Shown: positions 23,437-32,447 of the stretch, one piece after another
Layout: each line of letters begins with the position of its first letter
Numbering within the stretch: the stretch's first letter is position 1
Assembly: GCA_965247435.1 (NCBI GenBank)
Contig: OZ252019.1
Span: 4,526,001-4,590,000 of the forward strand
Direction: 5' to 3'
DNA: 64,000 bases
DNA from: Ilyomonas sp965247435
Lineage (GTDB): Bacteria > Bacteroidota > Bacteroidia > Chitinophagales > Chitinophagaceae
Notes under the pieces: model-generated
The model's input: only the letters and a program-made list of their open reading frames with translations
The model's database searches: none
What the model was told of the DNA's origin: nothing
Made by a program: the position numbers and the translations under genes

Positions 23437-24162
23437 TCAGCTTGCGGCAACCAGTGCGTTATTTTTATATACCGGCAATACATTAGCGCCGTCTTCTGTA
23501 ATGCAATATTCCAGGTCTTTTTCCAAACCATAGGCTGCGAGCCGGTGCCAATGCGAGGTCTGCTGTACAAAGCTATACAACCGGTGCTGGTGAACATGAT
23601 ACAGATTTTCTGCCATCAGGCTGCTGTCGCACCCTTCAGTTGTAAATTGTTTGCCTAACCTGCTGATAAGCGCGCCTGCAAATAAAGTATCCTCTAAGTT
23701 AAAACGGTCTTTCCAGCCGGAACAGCCCAATATTACATCCCGCTGCATCTGTAGCAAATAACCGGCTACCGCCGAAATGTTTGGAAAAGAACCGGTTATT
23801 ACTTCTGCCGCTCCTTTTGCTAATGCCATGTGCAGCAGCCGGGTGCCGTTGGTAGTAGTAAGCACCAGCGTTTTACCTTGTATAAAATCGCGCGAATACT
23901 CAGCCGGCGAATTGCCATATTGCAATCCCGGAATTATTTTTCCGTCGCGCTCGCCGGCCGTTACGGCGTTCAGGCTTTTACCCATAGCGATGCACTGCGC
24001 TACATTATCTACCGGTATTACCCGCGTTGCCCCGTTGTACAGGGCAGTAGCAATGGTAGAAGTAGCACGAAAAACATCTATAATAACAACAATGCTGTTG
24101 GAAACGTCATACAACTCCAGTAACCGCGGAGAAAGAATAGTAGTAATGGAAGGCTTGCTCAT
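23437..24162 (-). CDS. comB: 2-phosphosulfolactate phosphatase (ComB family)
   Basis: 241-aa Mg-dependent phosphatase of the ComB family, named for hydrolysis of 2-phosphosulfolactate in coenzyme M synthesis. Characteristic stretches: IIDVFR-ATSTIATALYNGA, AGERDG, YGNSPAEY, TTTNGTRLL, CSGWKDRFNLEDTLFAG. Bacteria that do not make coenzyme M carry it widely, so the real substrate here is uncertain. Cytoplasmic; isolated on the minus strand between two terminators. Confidence 0.9.
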   Translation of the reverse strand: MSKPSITTILSPRLLELYDVSNSIVVIIDVFRATSTIATALYNGATRVIPVDNVAQCIAMGKSLNAVTAGERDGKIIPGLQYGNSPAEYSRDFIQGKTLVLTTTNGTRLLHMALAKGAAEVITGSFPNISAVAGYLLQMQRDVILGCSGWKDRFNLEDTLFAGALISRLGKQFTTEGCDSSLMAENLYHVHQHRLYSFVQQTSHWHRLAAYGLEKDLEYCITEDGANVLPVYKNNALVAAS

Positions 24163-24239
24163 GAAGCGGCAAAGATAAGTTTGCCAGCTAACTGCTGAAA
24201 TTTAGTTCGCTGGTGCACTTCGCCCAAAGCAGCAGGTAA

Positions 24240-24280
24240 TTAAGAATTTTCGCTGCAAAACACGCAGCGAAAATTCTTAA
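24240..24280. terminator. Perfect 17-bp inverted repeat
   Basis: TTAAGAATTTTCGCTGC (24240-24256) and its exact complement (24264-24280) around a 7-base loop, directly after the stop of the small repeat protein gene. Likely a terminator although no long T tail follows. Confidence 0.65.
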
Positions 24281-24287
24281 GGTCATT

Positions 24288-24605
24288 TTATCTGGCAAAA
24301 GCCATATACTGGAAGGTCGTGTCTTTCTTAGTTGTGTCTGCAGGCACCGTATCCTTTACATTATAAGCAAAGGATGGAGCAAACATAGTATCCTTTTTTG
24401 TGGTATCCTTAGGCACCGTATCGGTTACATTATAACCCGCCAAACTGAACCTGGCAGTATCTTTTTTACTGGTATCCGTAGGTACGGTATCATTGTAAAC
24501 GGCTGTATAGCTATTATCGTTAAACTGCTTGGTTCTATCACCGCCGGTAGCTTTAATGGCTGCTACGGAAACTAGCAAAGCAGCAGCTATAAGAATCTTT
24601 TTCAT
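24288..24605 (-). CDS. Small secreted protein with three DTVPxDTTKKDT repeats
   Basis: 105-aa exported protein (start ATG 24605, MKKILIAAALLVSVAAIKA signal peptide; an upstream ATG at 24638 only adds residues before the signal). The mature part has three copies of a Thr/Asp/Lys repeat (DTVPTDTSKKDT, DTVPKDTTKKDT, DTVPADTTKKDT) separated by Tyr/Phe-rich spacers ending in YN or AFAR. No enzymatic domain. Likely a small periplasmic or surface protein of unknown role. Confidence 0.75.
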   Translation of the reverse strand: MKKILIAAALLVSVAAIKATGGDRTKQFNDNSYTAVYNDTVPTDTSKKDTARFSLAGYNVTDTVPKDTTKKDTMFAPSFAYNVKDTVPADTTKKDTTFQYMAFAR

Positions 24606-24725
24606 AGGTAAAAATTTAAGCTTTGAATAAAACCCCACTTTTCCAATAACTATGCCACAGAAGCTGTATAAGTATTAATATTTACAAAGCAAAGAATTTA
24701 TAACAGTAGCTATTTATCATACGCA

Positions 24726-24758
24726 AAAGCGGCTTTCGTAATAAACGAAAGCCGCTTT
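24726..24758 (-). terminator. Terminator after folE
   Basis: Perfect 13-bp stem AAAGCGGCTTTCG / CGAAAGCCGCTTT, 7-base loop, T-run on the minus strand; 36 bp after the folE stop. Confidence 0.85.
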
Positions 24759-24793
24759 ATATTAAAATTATTGAACGGACAAAAAAGCACTTC

Positions 24794-25519
24794 CTATCCT
24801 TCCGGCTTCAGCTCCAGGTACCGGAGAAACTCCTGCTTTGTTTTTTCTTCTTTAAATTTACCGCCATAGAAAGCAGTAACCGTGGAAGCGCTGGTATCAT
24901 TTACGCCGCGGCTTGATACGCACAGGTGCAGGGCATCTATTACCACGGCTACATCTTCTGTTTGCAAAATCTGCTGCAGTTCTTTGCCGATCTGCATACT
25001 CAGCCGCTCCTGCACCTGCGGGCGTTTGGCAAAATACTGAACAAACCGGTTGAGCTTACTAAGCCCGATTACCTTACCGCTGCTGATGTAGCCAATATGC
25101 GCTTTACCGTAAATAGGTACAAAATGATGCTCGCAATTGCTGTAAAAAGTAATATTCTTTTCTACAAGCATCTGGTTGTACTTATACTTGTTTTCAAACA
25201 AGGTAACGGCCGGCCTGTTGGCAGGATTAAGCCCGCTGAAAATTTCCTGCACATACATCTTTGCCACCCGCTTAGGCGTACCACGAAGGCTGTCATCGGC
25301 CAGGTTTAAACCAAGCGTATCCATAATAGCGGCAAAATGCTTTTCAATAACCGCTATTTTCTCATCATCGCTTAGTTTAAAGGCATCCGCTTTCATCGGC
25401 GTATCGGTAGAGGTAGCCGCATGGTTATCGCCCATATCAGTTATCAATACATCGCTCAGTTCTATCTTTTTGCCATGCTCATTATGCGGGGTATTCCACA
25501 AAGTTTCGTTCTGTTTCAT
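24794..25519 (-). CDS. folE: GTP cyclohydrolase I
   Basis: Converts GTP to 7,8-dihydroneopterin triphosphate, entry to folate and queuosine synthesis. The catalytic core (residues ~50-241) has the zinc ligands Cys/His in FYSNCEHHFVPIYGKAHIGYI and CVSSRGV, plus GLSKLNRFVQYFAKRPQVQERL. The N-terminal ~50 residues are extra and may be partly untranslated: the ATG at 25519 lies 38 bp inside the preceding queD-like gene, whereas a later Met (DMGDNHA) is also possible. The overlap implies translational coupling. Confidence 0.96.
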   Translation of the reverse strand: MKQNETLWNTPHNEHGKKIELSDVLITDMGDNHAATSTDTPMKADAFKLSDDEKIAVIEKHFAAIMDTLGLNLADDSLRGTPKRVAKMYVQEIFSGLNPANRPAVTLFENKYKYNQMLVEKNITFYSNCEHHFVPIYGKAHIGYISSGKVIGLSKLNRFVQYFAKRPQVQERLSMQIGKELQQILQTEDVAVVIDALHLCVSSRGVNDTSASTVTAFYGGKFKEEKTKQEFLRYLELKPEG

Positions 25520-25892
25520 ACAATATTATTTTAAGTTCCAGCAAAGGCGCTACATGCGCCCGCAACAGGTTGTAAACCGTTATCGCTATATTTTCGGCAG
25601 TAGGATTAAGATTTTTAAATTCCTGCGTATCCAGGTTAAGATTTTTGTGATCAAACCGTTGCAGTACCTGCTCCTTTATCAAGTCGCTCAATACTTTCAT
25701 ATCCATCACGTAGCCGGTTTTTTCATCAGGCACTCCGGTAACCTTTACAATCAATTGGTAATTGTGGCCATGAAAATTAGGATTATTGCATTTACCAAAT
25801 ACCGCTGCATTCTGCTCCTCCGGCCAGTCCGGTACATGAAGACGATGCGCTGCATTAAAATGCTCTACCCTGCAAACAGCCACTTTAGGCAT
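25482..25892 (-). CDS. queD: 6-pyruvoyl tetrahydropterin synthase/QueD family protein
   Basis: 136-aa enzyme acting on dihydroneopterin triphosphate, probably 6-carboxytetrahydropterin synthase for queuosine synthesis. Zinc-binding histidines in HFNAAHRL and NFHGHNYQL; catalytic Cys in GKCNNPNF; conserved FDHKNLNLD and ETERNFVEY. Overlaps folE, whose product supplies its substrate, by 38 bp on the same strand, an unusually tight functional pair. Confidence 0.93.
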   Translation of the reverse strand: MPKVAVCRVEHFNAAHRLHVPDWPEEQNAAVFGKCNNPNFHGHNYQLIVKVTGVPDEKTGYVMDMKVLSDLIKEQVLQRFDHKNLNLDTQEFKNLNPTAENIAITVYNLLRAHVAPLLELKIILYETERNFVEYPA

Positions 25893-26145
25893 TAAAGAAT
25901 ATTTTGTTTGTTAAAAAATTGAAGAGAATCACTAACTGCAAAGAACTGTGCCAGAAGTGTGCCGGCCAAGTGCCTTTGCTGCTGAGGCGTTGTTACATCA
26001 GTGATTGACATTCAAGACATCAAAAATAATATAACCTCCGGGAATAACAGCGGGTGTGCGGCAGGGTGCACCGGATAATAACCTTTCTATGACAAATGGA
26101 GCAGCCTGCTGCTATTTGGCGTTTTTTATACGCCTTAAATGTTAT

Positions 26146-26153
26146 TACTTTTG
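26146..26153 (+). promoter_or_regulatory. Promoter -7 element next to a start codon
   Basis: TACTTTTG ends 4 bp before the ATG at 26158. If used, the transcript would begin at or just inside the start codon, giving a leaderless message or indicating a later start. Confidence 0.35.
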
Positions 26154-26157
26154 AAGA

Positions 26158-26643
26158 ATGCAGTTTAGTTTTTCTTACGATAAAAAGAAAGTCATCCAGG
26201 GGTTACGGTATCACTTTATTACCCGCAGCGAAATCCGGGTTCTTCTTATATTAGTCAACATTTTTGCTATTACGGCTGCTGTGTTGTTTTATACAAAAAA
26301 AATTCGCCCCGAGCCTTTCCTGCTAAGTACGGTACTATGGCTTTTTCTGATGATTAGTTTTTGGTATATGCTGCCGCACATTATTTACAACCGGTCGGGC
26401 ACTTTCAAAGATAAGTTTACCATTTTCATCCTCGACCGGCAGGTACGCCTGCAAAACAGCCGCGGGTATGTAGAATGGGGCTGGAACCAATTCACGCATT
26501 ATTTTGAAAGCCCCTATTTTTTCCACCTTTATTTTTCTTCAAAATCTTTTTTCCTGCTGCCTAAAGATGAAATGCCGCCTGAGCTTGTTAAAGACCTGCG
26601 GGTTGTTTTTGGCAATCATATTACCCGTAAAAGCGTTAAATAA
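26158..26643 (+). CDS. YcxB-like membrane protein
   Basis: 161-aa protein with two membrane segments (about residues 27-45 and 54-72) and a C-terminal soluble YcxB-like domain (TFKDKFTIFILDRQVRLQNS, YVEWGWNQFTHYFES, FFLLPKDEMP). The family is widespread in Gram-positive bacteria and Bacteroidota and has no known activity. Stands alone; the next gene is convergent. Confidence 0.8.
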   Translation: MQFSFSYDKKKVIQGLRYHFITRSEIRVLLILVNIFAITAAVLFYTKKIRPEPFLLSTVLWLFLMISFWYMLPHIIYNRSGTFKDKFTIFILDRQVRLQNSRGYVEWGWNQFTHYFESPYFFHLYFSSKSFFLLPKDEMPPELVKDLRVVFGNHITRKSVK

Positions 26644-26655
26644 TCTAACGTGCCG

Positions 26656-27084
26656 CTATAGCTTTTTTTCCATTTTAAAATGCGGCAGGTTTACTTCTGT
26701 AAATTCATCACCGCTGGTTTCATAACCCAGCTTTTCGTAAAAGCCCATTGCCGATTTGCGGGCATGCATACAAATGGTGCTAAAGCCACGGTCACGGGCA
26801 ATGTTTTCGGCAAATTGTATCAGCGCCTTACCAATGCCTTTGCCCTGCAGCCCCGAAATAACCGCCATCTGCCGGAGGCGCACTTCTTTAAGGCCCGTTT
26901 GAGTAAGTAAGCAACAGCCTTCAATGCGGTCATCATCAAAGCAACCGATTAAAAGATCGCCTGCTTCTTTATTAAGCTCTTCGGGGTTAAACTCGAGCCC
27001 GAGCGGCTTTCGTAGAATGTTGTAGCGTAACTGCACCATTTGTTTATACTCCGGCGAGCCATGATCTATTATTTTTAATGCCAT
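26656..27084 (-). CDS. GNAT family N-acetyltransferase
   Basis: 142-aa acetyl-CoA-dependent acetyltransferase. The GNAT motif A is seen as RQMAVISGLQGKGIGKALI (Q/RxxGxG/A near residue 78) and motif B as ARKSAMGFYEKLGYE. The substrate is not predictable. It ends 12 bp from the convergent YcxB-like gene without an obvious terminator between. Confidence 0.9.
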   Translation of the reverse strand: MALKIIDHGSPEYKQMVQLRYNILRKPLGLEFNPEELNKEAGDLLIGCFDDDRIEGCCLLTQTGLKEVRLRQMAVISGLQGKGIGKALIQFAENIARDRGFSTICMHARKSAMGFYEKLGYETSGDEFTEVNLPHFKMEKKL

Positions 27085-27259
27085 AATTTGTTGGGGAATT
27101 TAGCCTGAATGTAAAACTTTTTTCAACAGTGTACTTATTGCTATTGGAATATTTGCAAATATAATTGCTGCGCTTATGGCTCTGTAGTTGTTTATCCAAT
27201 TTTTAAACGCGGTATTTATAAAAACACAGCACATTTGTTTATTGTTTTAGTATCAGCTT

Positions 27260-27955
27260 ATGAATGATGTATTAGGAAGCGCTTTATACGATTATTATTT
27301 TCAGCACCGGCTGGGCAAGCTGTGGATACTTAACAACTATGGCCCCAAGGAAGAAATGCCGGTGGCTATTTACTTCCGGCAATACACAAATATGAGCCGG
27401 CTGGAGCAACTGGCGCTACGCAACTGCCATGGCAAAGTACTGGATATTGGCGCCGGCGCCGGCAGTCATGCACTGGTGCTGCAGCAACAAAATATAACTG
27501 TAACTGCTTTGGATATATCGGCCAAAGCGGTGGAAGTAATGCAGCACCGCGGTGTAGCAGCCGCACTGCACCAGGATGTTTTTACCTATGCAACGGCGCG
27601 GTACGATACGTTGCTGTTGCTGATGAATGGCATTGGATTGGCCGCTACTGTCAATGGCTTACAGCGCTTTTTGCAACATGCAAAAACGCTGCTGAAAAAA
27701 GGCGGCCAGCTCCTTTTCGACTCTTGCGATGTGGCGTATATGTATGAAGGAAAGCCATTGCCGGCACAACACTACTATGGAGAAATCGCTTACCGCTATC
27801 AATACAAAAAACAAAAAACGGAATGGTTTACCTGGTTGTATATTCATAAAAAATTATTGAAGCAGGTAGCGGAAGAAGAAGGCTATGTTGTAAAGTTTTT
27901 ATACGAAGATGCGCACGGACAATATCTTGTAAGGCTACAGCAAAAAAATAAGTAA
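27260..27955 (+). CDS. Class I SAM-dependent methyltransferase
   Basis: 231-aa Rossmann-fold methyltransferase. Motif I VLDIGAGAGSHAL near residue 57, motif II VTALDISAKAVEVM, and a post-III region LLKKGGQLLFDS. The N-terminus has a lid-like helical segment. The substrate is unknown. A cyclophilin gene follows after 10 bp on the same strand, so the two are probably co-transcribed. Confidence 0.88.
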   Translation: MNDVLGSALYDYYFQHRLGKLWILNNYGPKEEMPVAIYFRQYTNMSRLEQLALRNCHGKVLDIGAGAGSHALVLQQQNITVTALDISAKAVEVMQHRGVAAALHQDVFTYATARYDTLLLLMNGIGLAATVNGLQRFLQHAKTLLKKGGQLLFDSCDVAYMYEGKPLPAQHYYGEIAYRYQYKKQKTEWFTWLYIHKKLLKQVAEEEGYVVKFLYEDAHGQYLVRLQQKNK

Positions 27956-27965
27956 AAAATTTAAT

Positions 27966-28550
27966 ATGCAGCGCTGCTATGTTATACTCCTGATCGCAGT
28001 TTTGTTCCAACGTTGTTCGTCACCGGCCTACACCCATCCGCATGTACTTATAAAAACAAAATGGGGCGAAATAGAAGCGGAGGTTTATACAGACAAAGCG
28101 CCAAAAACAGCAGCCGCATTTTTGCAGCATGTTGATGCCGGCTTGTACAACCGGTGCTTTTTCTACCGCGTGCTTAACAGTGAGAACCAGCCTTCCAATG
28201 CTGCCAAAGCACAGTTGATACAAGGCGGCATCTGGAAGAATAAAGACCACCGCGATACGCTGACACCTATCCCGCACGAAACCACACAGCAAACCGGCAT
28301 TCATCATACCGATGGCGTTTTGTCTATGGCGCGGTTAGCGCCCGGCACTGCTACTTCCGAATTTTTCATCTGCATCGGCGATCAGCCGGGATTTGATTTT
28401 GGCGGTGAAAATAATCCCGACGGCCAGGGTTATGCGGCATTCGGCAGAGTGATTAAAGGCATGGAAGCAGTACGGCAGATCTACAACCAGCCGGAAGAAG
28501 ACCAGTCGTTTGATCCGCCGGTAGCCATCATCAGCATCAGCAGAATGTAG
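27966..28550 (+). CDS. Cyclophilin-type peptidyl-prolyl isomerase, exported
   Basis: 194-aa cyclophilin with a short signal peptide and a Cys at residue 17 (FQRCSS) that fits a lipoprotein. Catalytic-domain marks: VYTDKAPKTAAAFLQH, FFYRV, GVLSMARLAPGTATSEFFIC and FGRVIKGMEAV. It should catalyse proline isomerisation in periplasmic proteins. Lies 10 bp after the methyltransferase gene. Confidence 0.92.
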   Translation: MQRCYVILLIAVLFQRCSSPAYTHPHVLIKTKWGEIEAEVYTDKAPKTAAAFLQHVDAGLYNRCFFYRVLNSENQPSNAAKAQLIQGGIWKNKDHRDTLTPIPHETTQQTGIHHTDGVLSMARLAPGTATSEFFICIGDQPGFDFGGENNPDGQGYAAFGRVIKGMEAVRQIYNQPEEDQSFDPPVAIISISRM

Positions 28551-28672
28551 TCGTTTATAATCAACAGAATTGTTTGGAAAGCCCGGCACGCGCAATGTTG
28601 CCGGCCAGCAGGTGCTATATTGCAAGGAGGGCATCAAAAGAAAAATTATCTTTCCCATTCAAAATACCGGCT

Positions 28673-29860
28673 ATGACTACTGCCTTACAACCCAAACAGC
28701 GGATTCAGTCTATAGATATATTGCGCGGTATCGTAATGCTTATTATGGCGATTGACCATGTAAGAGACTTTTTTCACATAACCGCATTTACCGATAGTCC
28801 TACCAATCTTGCTACTACCACGCCACAGTTATTCTTTACAAGATGGATAACGCATTTCTGTGCGCCGGTATTCGTGTTTTTATCCGGCACCTCCGCTTTT
28901 CTAATTTCGCAGCGTAAAACCAAAAAAGAAACAAGTGCTTTCTTAATAAAAAGAGGTTTATGGCTGGTGCTGGTTGAAGTGGCAGTAATGACTTTAGGAT
29001 TAACTTTTAACCCGCTCTATAACCTTTTAATATTCCAGGTAATCTGGGCTATTGGCTGGAGCATGGTGATATTGGGTTTGCTGGTACGTACATCCTTCGC
29101 AGCTATTATTACTATTGGTTTTGTTCTGGTGTTTGGGCACGATGCTATTAATTATATGCAATTGCCGGCAGCAGGCGCCACACATGCATTGTGGAGTATT
29201 TTGTTTACTGCATTCGGCACACAACTTCAGCTTAACCCAACGCACTTTATTTTCGATTTGTATGCGGTATTACCCTGGGCTGGCGTTATGCTGCTGGGCT
29301 ATGTATTTGGCGCTGTATATAAACAGGAAGATGCTATACAAAGAAGAAAAATAATTTTGCTTACCGGCTTTGCCGTTACCCTATTTTTTATCGTGGTAAG
29401 ATGTATAGATGGTTACGGCGATCCCAGCCATTGGTCGGTTCAAAAGAGCGGTCTCTTTACAATTTTATCTTTTTTAAACACGTCTAAATATCCGCCTTCC
29501 CTGTGTTATACCTGCATGACGATCGGACCGGCTTTAATAGTGCTTGCGCTGCTGGAAAAAGCGCGGGGTAAGCTTTCAGCTATTTTCAGCATGTATGGCC
29601 GGGTGCCTTTGTTTTATTACGTGCTGCATTTTTACCTGATACATGTGATTTGCGTGATTGTATTTTTTGCAACACAGCATACGGCAAAAGATATTGTTGA
29701 CCCGAATACGCCTTTCCTGTTTCGCCCGCAGCACTTCGGGTTTGGGTTACCGGTGCTGTATGCAATATGGCTGTTTGTAATTCTTGCTTTGTATAAGCCC
29801 TGCAAATGGTTTGATCAATACCGGAAAAGCCATCATCAGTGGTGGCTAAGCTACCTATAA
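28673..29860 (+). CDS. DUF1624/heparan-alpha-glucosaminide acetyltransferase-like membrane protein
   Basis: 395-aa polytopic membrane protein (about ten hydrophobic segments) starting at ATG 28673. The hallmark N-terminus SIDILRGIVMLIMAIDHVRDF is typical of DUF1624/YeiB-like and HGSNAT-like acyltransferases. A conserved FYVLHFYLIH lies near the C-terminus. An in-frame ATG at 28574 would add a non-conserved soluble leader and is rejected. Probably acylates a periplasmic or surface glycan; the substrate is unknown. Confidence 0.85.
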   Translation: MTTALQPKQRIQSIDILRGIVMLIMAIDHVRDFFHITAFTDSPTNLATTTPQLFFTRWITHFCAPVFVFLSGTSAFLISQRKTKKETSAFLIKRGLWLVLVEVAVMTLGLTFNPLYNLLIFQVIWAIGWSMVILGLLVRTSFAAIITIGFVLVFGHDAINYMQLPAAGATHALWSILFTAFGTQLQLNPTHFIFDLYAVLPWAGVMLLGYVFGAVYKQEDAIQRRKIILLTGFAVTLFFIVVRCIDGYGDPSHWSVQKSGLFTILSFLNTSKYPPSLCYTCMTIGPALIVLALLEKARGKLSAIFSMYGRVPLFYYVLHFYLIHVICVIVFFATQHTAKDIVDPNTPFLFRPQHFGFGLPVLYAIWLFVILALYKPCKWFDQYRKSHHQWWLSYL

Positions 29861-30317
29861 ATACGTAATACCCTTTTAGGGTTTTGCATGTTATTATACT
29901 TAAAGAGAGCGTTATATTTCCCCGGATGCATAAGCTGTTATGCAATACTTACATACTTTACACTAAGGAATACTATTTGGTGGCGGTGACGCTATCGAGG
30001 GCACAGTAATTACCATTTAACTGCGGCGCGGCGCTAACAAAGGCATAGAGCCGCTGCTTGCGGTAAAAACCGTATTAGCATAAGATGACATTCAATTTCC
30101 AAGCAGTTGCCAAGAGTAGTTCATTGCGGCGAAAAGCGCAAGCATTTCAGTGATTCCAAACATCCTATCATCAACTTTGTATTCTCATAATATCAATCTA
30201 TTTTTCACTTCCTGATTAACAGGTGTCTGACATTTAAAAAATGGCTGACACCCATACTTTGCTACCTCATTGTATTTGGAAGATGCACTCAAACCAAAAC
30301 TCAGGCTGCTCAGCTTA
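29861..30317. other. 457-bp intergenic region with a short coding remnant
   Basis: No intact gene is seen. On the plus strand a short frame reads FGGGDAIEGTVITI-stop (about 29976-30017). It resembles a frame FDGGDAINRTD near 58272, so both may be fragments of the same lost protein or element. A near-palindromic GGTGTCTGACATT...TGGCTGACACC lies near 30222-30252, possibly a terminator-like hairpin for the minus-strand gene at 30318. Confidence 0.35.
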
Positions 30318-31139
30318 TTATGTATGATTACCTTCTTTCCAGGGCCTTATTTTGGTAAACGGAAGCTTTAATAAATAGCCAATCGTAAGTTCTTTCTGAT
30401 CGCCGTATGCCGGTACGCCGATCACTACCTGCTCCTGCGGAATATGCAGCTTTGCTGTGCGATGAAGCTTATCCCAAAAAGAAAAGATAACAGAGTAATT
30501 AGAGTCCGTTTCTGCGTGCACTACCGAATGATGAATGCCATGCATCCGCGGCGTAACAAGGAGCTTATTCAAGACTTTTTCAAATGCTACCGGCAGCTTT
30601 ATATTGCTGTGGTGAAATTGCGTGCAGCCTTCAAAAATTATTTCATAAACAATAACTAATAACGGTGTTGCGCCGGTTAGTAATACGGCTGCGCCGCGAA
30701 AGATAACGGAGCCAATGATTTCGCCAAAATGAAAGCGCAGCGCCGTGGTTACATCGAGGTCTGCATCGGTGTGATGCACGAGGTGAAACCGCCACAACAA
30801 GGGCACTTTATGATTGAGAATATGCCACAGGTAATTGGTATAATCAAGCAATACAAATGCAATCGCTCCCTCCAGCCATACAGGAAGTGTATATAAATAA
30901 TTCAGCCCGAAATGCCAGCGCTCATTTTGCACTGCAAGCCATACCATCGCCGGTATCAGCAGCAAGCGCAGCAGGCCAAAGGCAGGCAGGGAAACAATAA
31001 AATTGATAACTATTCTATGCCATCTGGATTGTTCCCGCTTGCGCAATTGCCGCCAGCTTTCGATGATGAATAAAAACGCAAAAACTGTTATCAGTACCGG
31101 CGAGCCAATACTGTCGAAAATGTTTTTAATTTTTTCCAT
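30318..31139 (-). CDS. Sterol desaturase/fatty acid hydroxylase family protein
   Basis: 273-aa integral membrane di-iron protein. Hydrophobic segments flank the histidine clusters HILNH (HxxxH), HLVHH (HxxHH), HSNIKLP and HGIHHSVVH, which bind two irons and mark the family. It introduces a hydroxyl or double bond into a lipid, sterol or carotenoid; the substrate is unknown. Start: ATG 31139 lies 14 bp inside the end of the upstream flavin reductase-like gene, implying translational coupling, and a longer reading from 31184 is not supported. Confidence 0.9.
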   Translation of the reverse strand: MEKIKNIFDSIGSPVLITVFAFLFIIESWRQLRKREQSRWHRIVINFIVSLPAFGLLRLLLIPAMVWLAVQNERWHFGLNYLYTLPVWLEGAIAFVLLDYTNYLWHILNHKVPLLWRFHLVHHTDADLDVTTALRFHFGEIIGSVIFRGAAVLLTGATPLLVIVYEIIFEGCTQFHHSNIKLPVAFEKVLNKLLVTPRMHGIHHSVVHAETDSNYSVIFSFWDKLHRTAKLHIPQEQVVIGVPAYGDQKELTIGYLLKLPFTKIRPWKEGNHT

Positions 31140-32202
31140 CACGCAGCTTTTCTCCTTCGCTTTTCTTGGCGTGCCAGGCTGCATCTTTATTTAAGCCCAA
31201 CGCTTCCTGCACCTGCGGCGACGAGCCTTCCGGCGCGTGGCCCATCATCATCCTGAAATACCTAACGCCGTCCTGCACATTCGCCCAGCCATGACCCGGC
31301 GCTGTAAAACCGTAAGCCCGGTATTTATTGGGTTGTACCTTACCTTTTCCTTCAACAAAATGCGCAAAGCTTTTCGCCCAACTGTCAAACTGCTGCATAA
31401 ATTTATCCTCTTTAACCATGTCTTCTGCCTGCGAATCGCTGTATTTTTTGTTCTTACCAATTAACCCATATTGCCACAATTCGTCGGGCACTTCCACGCC
31501 GCCGTAGCGGCATTGCCATACCAGCGACTGATACGCCAGGCGGTCATTCTCATACGGCTCTTCATCGGGATTAAAATAATTTTTGTGTTCTAAAATCTTA
31601 GGCCGGCCATCCTCGCCAAACTCGTCGCCGCCATCATCGCCGTAGCAAAAAAATCCGGCGGTTCTGCCTTCGAGATGATTGACACTCATGCCTTCCCATG
31701 CTTCGGTATGCTCCAGCGCCATTGCCTTTTCGGGGTTCTTATGGTCAATGGTTTTTTCGTCAGGATTACCGCCATTCATACAGACTAACCTATCAAACAG
31801 CAGCTTTAAATTACTGGATGGCGCATACCAGTTAATGGGGCCGATAATTGCCCACGCATCTGCCATGTCGAGCCTCGCATACATATCCATATTCCACATT
31901 AAATCGGGCTCTTTATTGTCGTTTTTACTATAGCAGTTGCAGGGCCACACGCACAGCGCCATGGAAGTAGAAACGCAGGCATTACAAGACTGGATTTTTT
32001 CCCGGCCATATACATTGCCCAGGTCTTCGTAATCTATCTCCCAGTGTTGCGGCAGGCGCGCGGCCATGCGCAGCAACAGTGTGCGCGATTTGGAATCAAC
32101 GCCGGGGCAGTTGTATTGCCTGCGGTTGGAGCCGGAAATAATAAGTATTCTGAATGGCCGTTCTTCTGTTGGCAGCTTCGCATTGTCGTCGTTGGGTTTC
32201 AT
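31126..32202 (-). CDS. NADPH-dependent FMN reductase-like flavoprotein with Cys cluster
   Basis: 358-aa protein. The N-terminal flavodoxin-like domain has the FMN-binding loop ILIISGSNRRQ and AIIGPINWYAPSSNLKLLFDRL, as in NADPH-dependent FMN reductases. Unusually it carries SCNACVSTSMALCVWPCNC at about residues 80-98, five Cys that could bind an iron-sulfur cluster. The C-terminal ~150 residues are a family-specific extension (GHGWANVQDGVRYFRMMMG). It overlaps the sterol desaturase-like gene by 14 bp and may supply its electrons (inference). Start ATG 32202. Confidence 0.82.
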   Translation of the reverse strand: MKPNDDNAKLPTEERPFRILIISGSNRRQYNCPGVDSKSRTLLLRMAARLPQHWEIDYEDLGNVYGREKIQSCNACVSTSMALCVWPCNCYSKNDNKEPDLMWNMDMYARLDMADAWAIIGPINWYAPSSNLKLLFDRLVCMNGGNPDEKTIDHKNPEKAMALEHTEAWEGMSVNHLEGRTAGFFCYGDDGGDEFGEDGRPKILEHKNYFNPDEEPYENDRLAYQSLVWQCRYGGVEVPDELWQYGLIGKNKKYSDSQAEDMVKEDKFMQQFDSWAKSFAHFVEGKGKVQPNKYRAYGFTAPGHGWANVQDGVRYFRMMMGHAPEGSSPQVQEALGLNKDAAWHAKKSEGEKLRDGKN

Positions 32203-32425
32203 AGAGGATGAAGGTAGGAGATTAAAGAACATTGCAGACCTAAAGACGCAAAGGCGCAGACTCAGAGCCTCAAAAAAGATTTTAAAGTAAGGACCGTTTA
32301 TGAATTGTTAGCAAATCAGCTAAGGACACAATAATGAATTTAACAAAATAAAGTGACATAAAACTTATGCCGTATTTGTTACGTCTTTGTAAAATTGGCC
32401 AAGTAAAGCTGCAACAATAATCTCT

Positions 32426-32433
32426 TACTTTTG
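32426..32433 (+). promoter_or_regulatory. Promoter -7 element for the HEPN unit
   Basis: TACTTTTG matches TAnnTTTG 14 bp before the GTG start at 32448, so the leader would be only a few bases long. A TTG at 32395-32397 is farther than usual. Confidence 0.4.
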
Positions 32434-32447
32434 TATTAAATTAATAA

